The notes beneath the pieces were generated by a model, which was given only the letters and a program-made list of their open reading frames with translations, did no database searches and had not been told where the DNA came from. 64,000 nucleotides of DNA. Source: Cymodocea nodosa (lineage: Eukaryota > Streptophyta > Magnoliopsida > Alismatales > Cymodoceaceae). Of the stretch, positions 1 through 11,979 are shown one piece after another. The translations under genes and the position numbers were made by a program. Each line of letters begins with the position of its first letter. Position 1 is the first letter of the stretch. The DNA lies in NCBI GenBank assembly GCA_036874045.1, contig JAZBRI010000008.1, forward strand, positions 8,819,001-8,883,000. Reading direction: 5' to 3'.

Positions 1-1729
1 CTAGAGCTCCTAATTGAACATCATCATTTTCTAAATTAATTTCTTCCAGATTTCCTTCTATATTTATGCTTTCACTTTCCTCTAAAGTTTCAGAATTGAT
101 TTGCCTATTTAATTCTTCTTGAATCACATCATCTAACATATCTCCTTTATCCTCTAAAAAGTCTATGGTATGTAAGGACATTTCTAACTCCTCAAACCTT
201 TCTGGTTTGAAAATATTTCATTGAGTATCCTCATTACCATATGCTAACTTCATTTCTCTAGTTTTACAATTTATAATAGCCCCTGATGTTGCTAAAAATG
301 GCCTTCCCAAAATTAAAGATGTATCACTATTTTTATGCTTAATTTGTTGGGAATCTAAAATTACAATATCAATAGGATATATTAAGTTTTTGATTTTAAT
401 TAAGACATCCTCTATTTTTCCTCTAGGGTATCTTATACTTCTATTAGCTAATTAAATATCCGTACTAGTAGGAGTTAAGCCTTCTAATCCTAAGGATGCA
501 AATATATCACTAGGCATAACATTTATACCTACATCTAAGTCTATTAAGGTTCTTTCTAGAATGGTATTTCCTATGATGCATGATATAACAGGGATTCCAG
601 GATCAGATAACTTTTTAGGAATTTGTGGTAGAAATAGGGAACTACTTTGCTCAACTAAAAAGACATTTCTAAGAACCTTTCGCTCTCTTTTCTTAGTACA
701 CCAATCCTTCAAAAATTTAGCACTAGGTGACATTTTCTACAATAGTTCTAACAAAGGAATGTTAACTTGTACTTTTTCAAAAATTTCTCTGATTTTTTCT
801 TATTTTTCAGGTATTGTTTATTGTAATCTTTCAAGATAGGGTGCTAAAGATTGTGATTTAAAAGATTCTTTTTCTTTCAATTGATTTGTTTGATCATTTT
901 TAGCCTCATTAGCAGATTCAGATTGTTCTTTAGAGATTTCAAGACTTTCAGCTATTACATTTTCATTATCATTTTGATTTTTACTCTTATCCACCTTCAT
1001 ATTATTTTCATTTTGAGTTCTTGGTGGTATATCAGTTCCAGATCTTAATGTTACACATACATCTTCCAGATTTTCGTTACTCTCATGATGTTTTTGTATA
1101 TCATTTTCGTGATTATGATCTTCAATTGTTTTTAGTTTTAAAGTGCATTCTTTAAATTCTCTTGCATTAGTATTTTCTTTTGGCTGTGTATTTTGCAAAT
1201 TATGCAGATCTATAACATTATAATTTTCATTGTCCTATTGCATAACTTGTATTTTCATTGTATATTCGTCCAATGCTTTTTGTTTTCTTTCCAGATCATC
1301 TAATCTCATTGCATTCAATTTTTGATCAATTTTCATTATGGTTTTTTTAGTTTCGTAAATTATATCCAATTTAGGTTCTGAATATGCTTCCTTATATTTT
1401 AATTGGTTGACTTCTTATTGTTGACACATAAAGTATTCTAGTTTGTCCAGGTTTTGCTCTATACTACGCTCCAGTCTGTCATACGTATCCCAAACTTCCG
1501 TGTCTCTCAACATATTACATATTCTATACTGACCATCTGTTGGGTAAACTATAAGATTCTCATACTTGGCTCTATTATATTGAGGATAATTCATTTGTTG
1601 TTCATGGGATCTAGCCATCTACAAACGTCTCAGTTTCAAACAGTCAGAAATGTTGTGACCTTCAGAATTGCAGAATTCACATATGCTAACTACAGGTTTC
1701 AGAAATCATTGAGCATAAGCATATGCCAT
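1..1729 (-). pseudogene. Athila copy A: gag zinc-knuckle and protease fragment
   Basis: This is the start of a Ty3/gypsy (Athila/Tat-like) polyprotein that runs off the left edge. The ATG near 1729 opens MAYAYAQ, followed by an intact CX2CX4HX4C zinc knuckle (CEFCNSEGHNISDC, about 1640-1690), then an acidic Lys/Glu/Asn-rich linker (818-1240). Next comes an aspartic protease region whose active site reads DLDVGIN (about 500-550) where the family usually has DLGASIN, so it is probably dead. The frame is the same from 1729 to about 450. It is broken only by stop codons, including TAG near 1240, TAA near 1420 and TAG near 739. Copies B (34838-39410) and C (54062-56020) are close relatives. No capsid domain lies between the primer site and the zinc knuckle. 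Family assignment is confident; function is lost. Confidence 0.85.
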
Positions 1730-1806
1730 ATTCTCAATTACAGAAGAAAACACACAACACTCTAGCTATTAAAACAAAACAACTCTAATAGTTGCTTATA
1801 TGAATT

Positions 1807-1823
1807 CCCCGGCAAGGGTGCAA
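1807..1823 (-). other. Primer binding site of Athila copy A
   Basis: Read on the minus strand this is TTGCACCCTTGCCGGGG, a slightly decayed match to TGGCGCCGTTGCCGGGG, the tRNA-Asp-type primer site typical of Athila/Tat elements. It sits seven bases inside the LTR edge at 1831. Part of the same motif is repeated at about 1848-1885, inside the LTR start. Confidence 0.75.
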
Positions 1824-1830
1824 GAAAACT

Positions 1831-3966
1831 TGTTTGGATCTCTAGCACGGCACCAGAAAACTTGATTGGTTACCCAGCAACGTGCCAGAAAAACTTTGAT
1901 TTGTTAACTTCTGTTTTTACTTAGTTAATTTATCTTTATGCCTATTCCTTTTTAGAAGTAAACAAACAACCTTTCACACAAATTAGATATTAATTCCAAT
2001 TTGTATTTTAACTGCAAGTGCATAGTGTCTATTGTATTAGTATGCAAGTACAAGTTAATCCATAGAGAATTGCTTAAGAATTGAGAATTGTTTCATTTTT
2101 TAAAATCAAATTTATATATTCAATAAGCTCTCCGTTGAGTTACAGTTATCTCAACGGACAAAGTTTGTTGAATTATGGCTAACTCAACGGACTAACCTCG
2201 TGGACTTAAGTTAACTCTACGAGCTTGCCTTTCCTATTTAATACTATTATTTACAAAGGAATTCGGCCAACCATTAGGCGATTCCACAGATTGTAAATAA
2301 CATCAATTAAGCTCTTTAATGTTAGTAAACACTGGATTTATCATTAGGCAATACTAACATTCAGATAATTCAAACAATAACCATTAAAATCTTTAAGTCT
2401 TTTGAATGAACCAATTTCAGTAAACTGTAAAACTAAAACAAACATAAAACAATCACAACATTGACAAAAATAACATTAATCACGATACAACACAAACAAT
2501 ACAACACTCAAATACAAAATATAAACACAGATAAGTTGTTTTTGGTATTTTTGTTTTGATATGAGCATGGAAATGGGTGAAAGGTGAAATGTAAAGTAAT
2601 CTAAGTCGATAGTAAATACTTCTGTCACTACATGCAACGCGATTACACCACTGAAAATTAAACCACTTACAATTCTGTCTCCTCTCCCTATAGAATCGTG
2701 AGTCTAGAATTGGAAGATGATCTCCTCTTCAACATACAGGCATCAACTCGAAGCCAAGGCTAGAAGCTTTACGATCTCCTAAGATATGAGTCGGCGCTTG
2801 GTGAAAATGGCTTCCCTTCTCGCGATGCGATCACTCCTCACAGTGGTTGTCAGGCATTGTGTTTGGCTCGGAATCGACCTGACATCAGGAAAGTATCCTC
2901 ACAGACCTCTGTTGGTTGGTGATTATGGTGGTGGTTATGGTGGTGGTGGTGATGGTTGGTGTGGTACTTTAGAGAATTGCCGACGTTGCTCGGAGAAAGT
3001 TCGGTGATCCTCCCCTGCACACACTGGCCACACCCATTAGCCACACACACTTTTTACTTCTTTTTCTTCTTTTCTTTTATATTTCTTTAGTGGTAACTGC
3101 TTCTGCTTGAATGGTCGGTTGGATTTCCTTCATTCATATCAACGACGATGATTTCTTCTCCCTACACGATATGTGCAATCGTGGTTTTTTCTTTCCAACT
3201 GTCCTATTTGTACAACCGCTACAGTAGCATATTAGAAAATAAATAGTCTGTGAAGTTACAGATAACTCAACGGACTTGCTTCGTTGATTTAACTATAAAA
3301 CATGTGCATAAATTTAACTATCCGATGCTTAGATGCATTTCGGATAGTTACAGATAACTCACCGATATATAACTTAAGTCAATCTTCCAGATCACGACAT
3401 GTGTCATCAACAGTTTTATAATAAAGAAATATTTTGGAGAGTTACACATCTAACTATTCGATCCCTAAATGCATTTCGGATAGTTTGAGATAACTGACCG
3501 AAAATCCACTTAAGTCATTCTCCTAGAACATGACACGTGTCCACAACTATTTTATAATAAAAGGACATTTTGAAAAGTTACACAACTATCCGATGCTCAA
3601 CTGCAATTTCGGATAGTTATAGATAACTCATCGAAAGTTCACTTAAGTCATGCATTATGGTTTCGACACGTGTACTTCAGGAAATAATAAAATATTCTTT
3701 TAAAACCTAATTGTTCGGCAATTTAAATATAACTGTCTGAAATAACAGAAAATTCGGATACTTAAGAATTTCATAGCCTGCAATTTACCGATAGTTCAAA
3801 AATACACTAAATTAACATTAATTCCCCGAAATTAAGCAGATTCTTTAATTAAATCATATAACAGTGAAATTATAACATAATGGCTTAATTCTCATATGAT
3901 AAGCTAAATATTATGCAATTAACCATCATTTAACTGTTAATAATATGTACTTTTTCATTCTAAACA
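1831..3966 (-). repeat. 5' LTR of Athila copy A
   Basis: An LTR of 2136 bp that starts TGTTTGG and ends TAAACA in window orientation. The left edge abuts the primer site and the right edge abuts Copia-1 gag at 3967. Related LTRs occur at 9804-21598 (split), 33948-34846, 39517-40663, 40728-42532, 47440-49412, 49868-52080 (split) and 53765-54056. The part next to 3966 (U3) is rich in short AACTCAACG and CGGATAGTTA motifs and CACGTG-like cores. A GC-richer block at about 2640-3030 is conserved in all longer copies. Confidence 0.85.
3074..3083 (-). promoter_or_regulatory. TATA box of Athila LTR
   Basis: The minus strand reads AATATAAAAG. The same string is kept in the other LTR copies, near 41850, 48489 and 49929 on the minus strand and near 34761 and 53882 on the plus strand. 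It would place the U3/R boundary about 30 bp downstream, giving a U3 of roughly 0.9 kb. Conservation across copies supports a real promoter; activity is inferred. Confidence 0.55.
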
Positions 3967-4741
3967 TATAGCTAAGGAAATTATTTCTGATAATGATTCT
4001 GATGTATCTGATATAAATCAAGATGATTATAATGAATTATTGGAAGAACTGAAAAATGTCAGTTTGGAAAATTCTATGTTAAAAAGAAAATTATCAAATA
4101 GTAATAAAACTACTGCTAAGTTAGAAAAGGAAATTACTACATTAAAAATTGAAAATTCTATATTAAAGAAAAATAAATTTGTTGTTGATAGTTCTGATAT
4201 GCATGATAAAATTTTTAAACTTGAAACATATAATTCAGAACTTATTAAAGAACTAAAGGATAGATTTTTAGAAAACAAAAGGCTACAAGATGAATCTGAA
4301 AAATTAAATGAAAAACTTAAAAATCGGTGTGTTGAAAATTCTAGTTCTAATACTGATATAGAAAAATTAGAACAAGAAATTGGTAGATTAAAATTTAAAC
4401 TAGGAGCTTTTACTAAAGGATATAAGAAACTGACAAATATTATTAATAATTATAAAGTCTTTGGTGATAGAACTCGTATAGGTTTCAACTATGAACCACC
4501 AAAAACATATGCTTCTGTTAACTTTTCAAATAGCTATAAAATGGATTATGGAAATGGCTATTTGAAAACAATTAATAAAGAGAAAGTTATCTATGTACTA
4601 AAAAGAAATACTGTCAATCTAAATAACACATGGATTTCAAAACATAATAGATTTCAAATATTTTCCATTGATAAAAATGGATCCAAGAAAATATGGGTAC
4701 CAAAGGATGTGATTATGAATGTTCTTGCATGTCAAAACTAA
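3967..4741 (+). pseudogene. Copia-1 gag, C-terminal part
   Basis: The fragment opens in frame immediately after the Athila LTR, so the N-terminal gag lies beyond that insertion, left of the window. What remains is acidic at first, then a long Lys/Glu/Asn-rich coiled coil (about 4040-4420). It ends in a segment with the IWVPK motif that precedes protease in SIRE/Maximus-like Ty1/copia elements. The reading frame ends at 4741 and protease continues in another frame from 4719, so a one-base indel lies at about 4700-4745. The gag of Copia-2 (17395-19641) shows the missing upstream domains in a relative. Confidence 0.7.
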
Positions 4742-6772
4742 AAGATCACGATGGGTGATGGACAATGGTGCTTCAAAGCATATGACTGGAGATAAATCTG
4801 TCCTAAAAGACCTGAAGAAGATTGATGGAAGAAATGTCAGATTTGGCAATAATCAAAAAGGTAAGATTATTGGTATTGGATCTGTCTATGTAAATGATAA
4901 AATGATTATAGATAATGTCTTACTAGTTGAAAATTTAATGCATAATTTAATTAGCATTACTCAGTTAGAAGATAAAGGTTATATGGTTTTGTTTAAATCT
5001 AAGAAGTGCCTTGTTATTGATGAAAATTCTAATGAAGTTAAATTTACTGCTTATAGAAGAAATGATGTATGTTTTCTAAATTTACCTGATGATGTTTCTA
5101 CCATTGATTCTTGTTTAATCGCAAATAATTTAGATAATACATGGTTATGGCATTGTAGACTAGGTCATATACATATGAAGCAGCTAGATAAGTTAGCTAA
5201 GAAGAACCTAGTAGATGGTTTACCCAATTTGAAATTTAAAAAGGATAAAATTTGTGATGCTTGTGAATTGGGAAAATAGAAGAAGAGTTCTTTTAAATCA
5301 GGAAAGCAAATTATATCTAGAAGAATTTTGGAATTAATTCACATGGATTTATTTGGCCCTACTAGAACAGAAAGTTTAGGTGGAAAGAAATATGTTTTTG
5401 TTCTAGTTGATGATTTTTCAAGATATACTTGGGTAATATTTCTTAGACATAAAAGTGAAGTGTTTGAGGAGTTTAAAATTTTTCTGAATATAGTTCAAAA
5501 TGAAAAGCAATTGAAAGTTCAGAAAATTAAGAGTGATCGTGGAGGGGAATTTGAAAATGAAAATATGGAAAAGCTTTGCCAAGATCTAGGAATAGAACAT
5601 AGATTTGCCTTTCCTAGAGCCCCTTCTCAGAATGGAGTTGTAGAGAGAAAGAATAGATCTCTTCAAGAAATGGCTAGAACTATGCTAAATGAAAATAAGG
5701 TTGCTTATTATTTTTGGGCTGAGGCAGTTAGTACTACATGTTATATTTTAAATAGAGTAACTATAAGAAGAGATTTGAATAAGACTCCTTTTGAACTATG
5801 GATGGGAAAAATTCCTAAAGTTCATTATTTTAAAGCTTTTGGATCTAAATGTTTTATTTTGAATACAAAGGAGAATAAAGATAAATTTGAAGCAAAATCT
5901 GATGAAGGTATATTTTTGGGATATTCTTTAAGAAGTAAAGCATATAGAATTTATAACAAAATTTCTTTGGCTGTTGAAGAATCTATGCATGTAAATTTTG
6001 ATGAAGAGCCAAGTAATGCTTCAAAAGAAATTGTTGATACTTCAGATTATGAATGTGATGAATCACATATTGGAGAATCTAGTATCATGGGTTAAGAAAG
6101 AAGTGATAATCCTTTGACTCATAAATTTTTGCCTCAACACCCTAAGGAGTTTATTATTGGTGATATTTCTAAAGGTGTGCAAACAAGATCTAGGATTAAT
6201 GTTTCTGGGTGTTATGCATTTCTATCTGTAATAGAACCTAAAAATATTGATGAGGCATTAAATGATGAATTTTGGATTATTGCCATGTAGGAAGAACTTA
6301 ATCAGTTTAGAAGAAATGAAGTTTGGGACTTAGTTCCTAAACCTCATGGTCATTCAATTATTGGCACTAAATGGATATTTAAGAATAAGTCTGATGAATC
6401 AGGGCATGTAATTAGAAATAAGGCTAGACTTGTAGCCCAAGGGTATAACCAGCAGGAGGGAATAGATTTTGAAGAAACCTTTGCTCCTATAGCTAGATTA
6501 GAATCAATTAGAATTTTTCTAGCTTTTGCTGCTCTCATGAATTTTAAACTTTATCAAATAGATGTTAAAAGTGCATTTTTAAATGGTTTCATTAAAGAAG
6601 AAGTATTTGTTAGAGAACCACCCGGTTTTGCTGATGCTGATTTTCCTGAGCATGTTTTCAAATTGAAGAAGGCCTTGTATGGGTTGAAACAAGCTTCGAG
6701 AGCTTGATATAATAGATTGAAATCCTTTCTGTTAGATAATGGTTTTTTTATTGGTAAGGTTGACAATACCTT
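4719..6772 (+). pseudogene. Copia-1 pol: protease, integrase and first part of reverse transcriptase
   Basis: A Ty1/copia polyprotein in one frame. Protease has DNGASKHMTG at about 4755 (copia proteases have DSG or DNG here). The GAG-pre-integrase zinc site follows at about 5147-5270 (HCRLGH, then CDAC). The integrase core at about 5325-5700 shows DLFGP, SDRGGEF and the catalytic Glu in GVVERKNRS. Reverse transcriptase starts at about 6250 with [17 protein letters not shown] and [11 protein letters not shown]. Nonsense codons are TAG 5277 and 6288 (both where Gln is expected), TAA 6093 and TGA 6705 (where Trp is expected). There is no frameshift from 4719 to 6772. The coding sequence is cut at 6772 by a solo LTR and resumes in the same frame at 8874. 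Confidence 0.9.
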
Positions 6773-8868
6773 TGTTGGGGTTTTTGCTGTCCCCAAAATA
6801 AGATCTTATTACTCACAAAGGGACCAAAATGATAAAACATTAAACTCAAAACTCATTTTAAAATAACCGCAAGCGCACAGTGCAATTGTAATATACTCCA
6901 GCGAGTACGGGTCGAATCTACAAGGATTTGGCTTTTACAAAATATTTCTAAGGTGCAAAAACAATAATAATTACAAGTGATTCAAAGCTTATCGAAAATT
7001 CACTCAATAGAGTATAAATTCCTCATTTCCATTCATAAAACACTAACTCACTACAGCACAGAATCTCGAAATTCAGTCAAGTTCACACATATCCTCCTCA
7101 GTATCTCAACGGTAAAATACAGAAAAAATATCATACTGAGTACTCATTGGATTAACTTTACAACCCCACTGATTTCGTTAAAAGATCTGAAATGGTCAAG
7201 CGTCGGCAATGCTTTTCCTACAAAATGCGCAGACTAGCAACTAACATCCCTGAATTGCGCACAGTTACTAAAAATGGCATAAGATTTTCAAATATTTACG
7301 AAAATCTGCAAAATTAGTGTGCTTCGAAACTTGACTCATTCATCTAATAGAGAAAATTTACAGAGGTCGATTTAGTGTTGTAGATAAAAAGATATCGAAT
7401 TCGGCACTGAAGCAGAAATTGGGGGAAAAATGCCAGGATGCGCCAGAAGTGACATCAACGAAATAAATTGGAAAACCTATACAAATTGATTGGAAAAATT
7501 CTAAAAACTATACAGGAGTAAAGTACACTCGAATCTCTACAAAATAGAATCAAAAAATAAAGCAAAACATCACTGGACCAGTGAGTTATGACCTAAACAA
7601 AATCCATAAATTATCTTTATTCTAAACCGACGATCAACATCCACAAATTAGCTTTGTTAGCATACAAATATTCACATATGCACAAGATTCAAACCAAATT
7701 CGTTTCCATTCATTCAAAATAAACATAATAAACTACTGAAATGAAAGTTCTATGATTAAACTACAAAGCAACATTACAACTAAACCTAAAACTACCATTA
7801 CCCTACTAAAATTACAAATAACTCAACTTTAAACAAGAAAATGAAAACCTAAAGAGCTAAACCAATACAACCCTTTTTACCATGAAGTGCAAACTTGTTT
7901 TGGAGAAAAATGGTGCATGAGATGTGCTCCTAGCTGTCCTCCTAGCCAAGAATTTCGTGGCTATCACCACACAAATCCTCTTCCGGAAGCGGGAGGTCTT
8001 CAAACACCACCAAACACCAAGAAACAAGTAGTCATCCACCTAAAGTCCACAACCCTTGCCTTTCTTCTACTAGGAATGATCCACGGAAGAGGAGAGACAG
8101 TTGCGTGGCTTCAGATGTGCTCCAAACAGCACCCATAAGGTCTGGAAAAGATGCCCTAGCCGTCCTCCTATTAGCAACCACCAAGAGGAGAAGAGAAGAG
8201 GTTGGTCGAACCTTGTCTTCTACCTTGGAGCTCCACGAGAGGGGGGAGAAACACCACCTTCCACGAGTTCTTGAGGGGGGGAGAGGGGCTGACGACCACA
8301 AGGGCTGGAAATGGGTGTAAGCTCGTCCAAGAGAGGGGAATTGGTAGCCTTGCCTCTCCTTTTATAGAGGCTTCAAGTGGTGGAACTTGATCTCCACCTT
8401 TGATCTTCAATCCAAGGGCTGAGATTCCTCCTATCTTGATTTGCTTTATTTATCTTATTCTTCAACCTATAAAACTCAAACAAATACATTAAAACACTCA
8501 AGAAATAAGATAAGTTATATTCCTAAACATGGATACTTCAAAAGGGCCAAAAATCACATTTTTCATTGAATTCCAGAAATACCCATGTACTTATTTAAAT
8601 ACTTAATCTTAAGTACTAAAGTAAATTTAATCTACTTAATAAAATGAAATTGTGTTGCCACCAAGATGTAAATGTGTTTACATGAAATGCTAAATAACAA
8701 ATAGAGTCTCATTTATGCATTACTTTCTTCATTTAAGCCCATAACTACATTATTTGCCCAAAATGCATTATAACTTAAATCTTCATTAAACACTTATGAG
8801 TATATGGCTTTAAACACATAAAATGCATCACTTAACTATATAAAATATGCATAAATTATGACTCTACA
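6773..8868 (-). mobile_element. Solo LTR of a second Athila-like family inside Copia-1
   Basis: A 2096-bp LTR with TG...CA ends (TGTTGGGG ... CTCTACA), flanked by a perfect 5-bp target duplication ACCTT at 6768-6772 and 8869-8873. Removing it plus one duplication restores the Copia-1 reverse transcriptase frame exactly. A segment at about 6869-6932 (GCAAGCGCACAGTGC, then GGGTCGAATCTACAAGG) resembles the corresponding part of the Athila LTRs in this window, so a Ty3/gypsy origin and minus orientation are inferred. A GC-richer stretch lies at about 7890-8420. No internal coding region remains. Short ORFs within it overlap on both strands and look accidental. Confidence 0.92.
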
Positions 8869-8873
8869 ACCTT

Positions 8874-9803
8874 ATTTTTTAAGAAAAATCATCTAGGTTT
8901 GTTTGTTGTTCAGATTTATGTAGATGATATCATTTTTGGAGCAACTAATGAGGATTTAAGTAATAAGTTTGCAGATCAGATGAAGAATCAGTTTGAGATG
9001 AGTCTAATGGGTGAGTTGACATTCTTTCTGGGATTGCAGATTAAACAAGTTGAAAAAGGAATTTTTGTATATCAAGAAAAATATACAAAACAACTTTTAG
9101 AAAAATTTGGAATGAGTAACTACAAGTCCTTAGGCACTCCTATGAGTCCATCAATTGAATTGGATAAAGATGAATCTGGTCCAGCTATTGATATTACCAA
9201 ATATAGAGGAACGATAGGTTCTCTTCTTTATTTAACAGCTTCTAGACCTGATATCATGTTCAATGTTTGTGCTTGTGCTCATTTTCAAGCTCAACCAAAA
9301 GAATCTCACCTATCTATAGTTAAAAGGATAATGAAATACCTACAAGGAACTTTAAATTTTGGTTTAATGTATTTCAAAGATAGTAGTTTGGATCTACTTG
9401 GATACAATGATGCTGATTATGCTGGATGCAAATCTGATAGAAAGAGTACTAGTGGAACTTGCCAAATGTTTGGCAGTTCATTAATTTCATAGTTTAGTAA
9501 GAAGCAGAATTGTGTTGCCTTATCTACTATTGAAGTAGAATATGTTGCTGATGCCCTATGTTGTGCAAAAATTCTTTGGAAGAAACAAACTATGAAAGAT
9601 TATGGAATTATACATGGAAAAACTCCTATTAATTGTGACAGTAATAGTGTAACAAGTTTGTCAAAGAACCCTGTGTTACACTCTCGGGCAAAACATATTG
9701 AGATAAGACACCATTTTTTGAGAGACAATGTTATGAAGGATAACATTAAGCTGAATTATGTTTCTACTCATGAGCAGTTGGTAGATATTTTCACAAAGCC
9801 TCT
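8874..9803 (+). pseudogene. Copia-1 pol: end of reverse transcriptase and RNase H
   Basis: The fragment resumes Copia-1 pol after the solo LTR. It contains the catalytic YVDD box (IYVDDIIFG, about 8915-8940) and the region around TASRPDIMF. RNase H follows, with DADYAG (about 9411), the degraded glutamate motif STIEVEY (STTEAEY in Copia-2), the CDSNS motif (about 9626) and VDIFTKPL at the end. An in-frame TAG at 9490 replaces the Trp seen in Copia-2. The last codons are cut at 9803 by the Athila LTR and continue at 21599. Confidence 0.9.
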
Positions 9804-10765
9804 TGTTTGCTTGGCCAGCACGCACCAGAAAAACTTATATTGCATCTCCAGCAACGCACCAGAAAAACTTGGATTTGTTAACTTCTGTTTTTACTTAGTT
9901 AATTTATCTTTATGCCTATTCTTGTTTTAGAAGAAAACAAACAACCTTTCACACATATTAGATATTAATTCCAATTTGTATTTTAACTGCAAGTGCACAG
10001 TGTCTATTGTATTAGTGTGCAAGTACAAGTCGATCCCATAGGGAATTGCTTAAGAATTGAGAACTATTCCATTTTTAACAATCAAATTTATATATTCAAT
10101 AAGCTCTCCGTTGAGTTATAGTTATCTCAACAGACAAAGTTCGTTGAGTTATGGCTAACTCAACCAACTAACCTTGTAGACTTAAGTTAACCCCACGAAC
10201 TTGTCTTTCCTATTTAATACTGCTATTTACAAAGGAATTTGGCCAACCATTGGGCGGTTCCACAGATTGTAAATAACATCAATTAAGGTCTTTAATGTTA
10301 GTAAACATTGGATTTATCATTAAGTGTAGGATCGTATGGCTACACAAGAGGAGGGTGAATTGTGTATCTTTAATATTTTCTGAAATATAATTGAAACTTT
10401 AAATCTCAAAAACAAGTCGAGACATTGTTTTCATAAAATCATTTTTATTCAAGGTTTCAATTACAATATACAATTCAATTCTCCTAAGAAATTGTAGATG
10501 CAATTATATTTTGATACCATGTATCATCTAAACAATTTCATAACTACAAATAGAGAAAACTAATTTGCGGAATTTAAAACTTTTCTCCCTGTTTGAGATC
10601 TTTCTTCTTCAGCAATTCTTTAGTGACGAATATCTTGTCTTTTCATGCTTCACCGAATTTGCTTTCTTCTGATACTTCAAATCTTCAGTGACAAAAATCT
10701 TACCTTTTTATGCTTCACTGAACTTTCTTCCACTTGAGAGATTTTCCCCGAGAAGGTGTTTTTGA

Positions 10766-10892
10766 TCTCTGAAAAAGATTTTTCTTTTGGTGTGCAGGAA
10801 TGGTTTGATCCTTGAAAAGATTTTTCGTTTTGTGTGCAAGGATGGTTTGATCCTTGAAAAGATTTTTCATTTTGTATGCAAGGATAAATTGA
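10766..10892. repeat. 42-bp tandem repeat, three copies
   Basis: Three consecutive units (10766-10808, 10809-10850, 10851-10892), each holding a TTGAAAAGATTTTTC-like core and ending near GGTTTGA or AAATTGA. The same triplication is in the other Copia-2 LTR at 20289-20415. The related LTR at 58388 has only about one unit (near 58828-58870). It lies downstream of the TATA box, in the transcribed part of the LTR. Confidence 0.85.
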
Positions 10893-10910
10893 TCAACGAG
10901 AATTCTATGC

Positions 10911-10920
10911 CTTTTATATT
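10911..10920 (-). promoter_or_regulatory. TATA box of Copia-2 LTR
   Basis: The minus strand reads AATATAAAAG. The equivalent position in the 5' LTR (about 20434) reads GTATAAAAGG, and a similar string occurs near 58892 in the Copia-6 LTR. Position and conservation suggest the LTR promoter. Confidence 0.5.
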
Positions 10921-11235
10921 GTATCTTCATTTCATGCATATCCTTCACGTTTAACCACTACCAGTTTTCCACTTCTCCACGTCTTTTCCTTTTCCTTCAT
11001 CGAAACACACACGTTCTAACCCATGTTTATATTTCAAATTTTCTTTAATCATCAGTCTTGGATCTCTGAAAAATTTCCTACAAAATAAACTTTCTCGTCC
11101 AAAAGTTTTTCATCAGTGTAATAAGAAGTTGTTACTTTAATGTTAACTAAACGAGTAACACAAGTATATATATAACTTAACGTTTCTAACTTAACGAGTT
11201 CCTCATGTGCCATTTCACGTGACAAGTACTGTAGT

Positions 11236-11346
11236 TAACTCAACGAACTAAATCTGTAGTGTTATGCTATCTCAACGAACCATCTCTGTTGTGTTATGAT
11301 AACTCAACGAACCATTTTTGTTGTGTTATGATAACTCAACGAACCA
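11236..11346. repeat. 32-bp tandem array in Copia-2 U3
   Basis: The core CTCAACGAAC occurs at 11239, 11271, 11303 and 11335, exactly 32 bp apart, with GTGTTATG between successive cores. The other LTR keeps the same spacing at 20762 (altered core), 20794, 20826 and 20858. The array lies 300-400 bp upstream of the TATA box, so an enhancer-like role is plausible but inferred. Confidence 0.8.
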
Positions 11347-11964
11347 GTAGTAAACAAATGTTTTTATAATAAGAATTTTACCACGTGCAAAAATAACAAC
11401 TTAAGTTTATAACGCTAACCTAACGCGTTGCCTTAGTGTTCAATATAGCAACTCAACGCGTTTAGTTATGTTAACTTAACAAGTTAAACATGTGCACCTC
11501 ACGTGATACAATACAACATTCGTAACTTATAATTTCACCACGTGTATAACACTAACTTAACGAGTTCGTCTCTTCTTTTACTCACTAACTTAACGAGTTA
11601 TCACGTGACCTATTTTAACCTTTAAGCCTCTAACTTAACGAGTTCTCACGTGACCTTTATACAAACAAAACTCTAACTTAACGAGTTGTCTAAACATGCA
11701 CTGTTCATGATACAGAAGATATAACATTAAAACATATCATGCTTTTCAAAAAAAACACACGTTAACTTAACGTTTAGCTAAATGAGAAATTAATGCAACG
11801 AAACGACTAGTTATTAACTTTAGATCCAATACAGACAAGTATTTATATCAGTAAGCTTTTTCTGTATTAATTGATGATTTTAATTTCTTTTCACAAGCAA
11901 TAGTAATTGAGCAAATATGATTATTTTCATTCAGCACACATCATCAAAACAAAAATACTCAACA

Positions 11965-11979
11965 ATCTCCCCCTTTTTG
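11965..11979 (-). other. Polypurine tract of Copia-2
   Basis: The minus strand reads CAAAAAGGGGGAGAT immediately before the LTR start TGTTGAG, the usual plus-strand priming site. The stretch 11980-12460 next to it is AT-rich, contains a few AACTCAAC-type motifs and an ATATATATA run near 12228, and shows no gene. Confidence 0.8.

Larger units (their letters stand above)
10325..11964 (-). repeat. 3' LTR of Copia-2
   Basis: A 1640-bp LTR with TGTAGG ... CTCAACA ends. Its inner edge at 11964 touches the polypurine tract. It contains a 42-bp repeat in three copies, a TATA box and a 32-bp tandem array in U3. Related LTRs are 19842-21007 (partial), 58388-61125 (interrupted) and 63913-64000 (partial). 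Confidence 0.88.

Noticed and set aside
1807..1823. tRNA gene
   Set aside because: Only the complement of a tRNA 3' end is present, next to an LTR; no cloverleaf can be drawn.
2786..3050. Overlapping small ORFs on both strands (Gly- or His-rich)
   Set aside because: They come from GGTGGT-type repeats inside the Athila LTR, are not conserved in the other LTR copies and lack any domain.
7857..8410. Several overlapping ORFs of 60-90 codons in a GC-richer patch
   Set aside because: They overlap on both strands inside a solo LTR. The higher GC content removes stop codons by chance.
4719..9803. Integrated plant pararetrovirus
   Set aside because: Domain order protease-integrase-reverse transcriptase-RNase H with LTRs and a tRNA-Met-type element family is Ty1/copia. 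No movement or coat protein is present.
10715..10948. Repeat-protein-like ORF with a 14-residue period
   Set aside because: It is the translation of the 42-bp tandem repeat in the Copia-2 LTR; no independent evidence for a protein.
11236..11346. CRISPR-like regular repeats with 32-bp period
   Set aside because: The whole unit is repeated with no unique spacers, it lies in an LTR, and the context is a plant genome.
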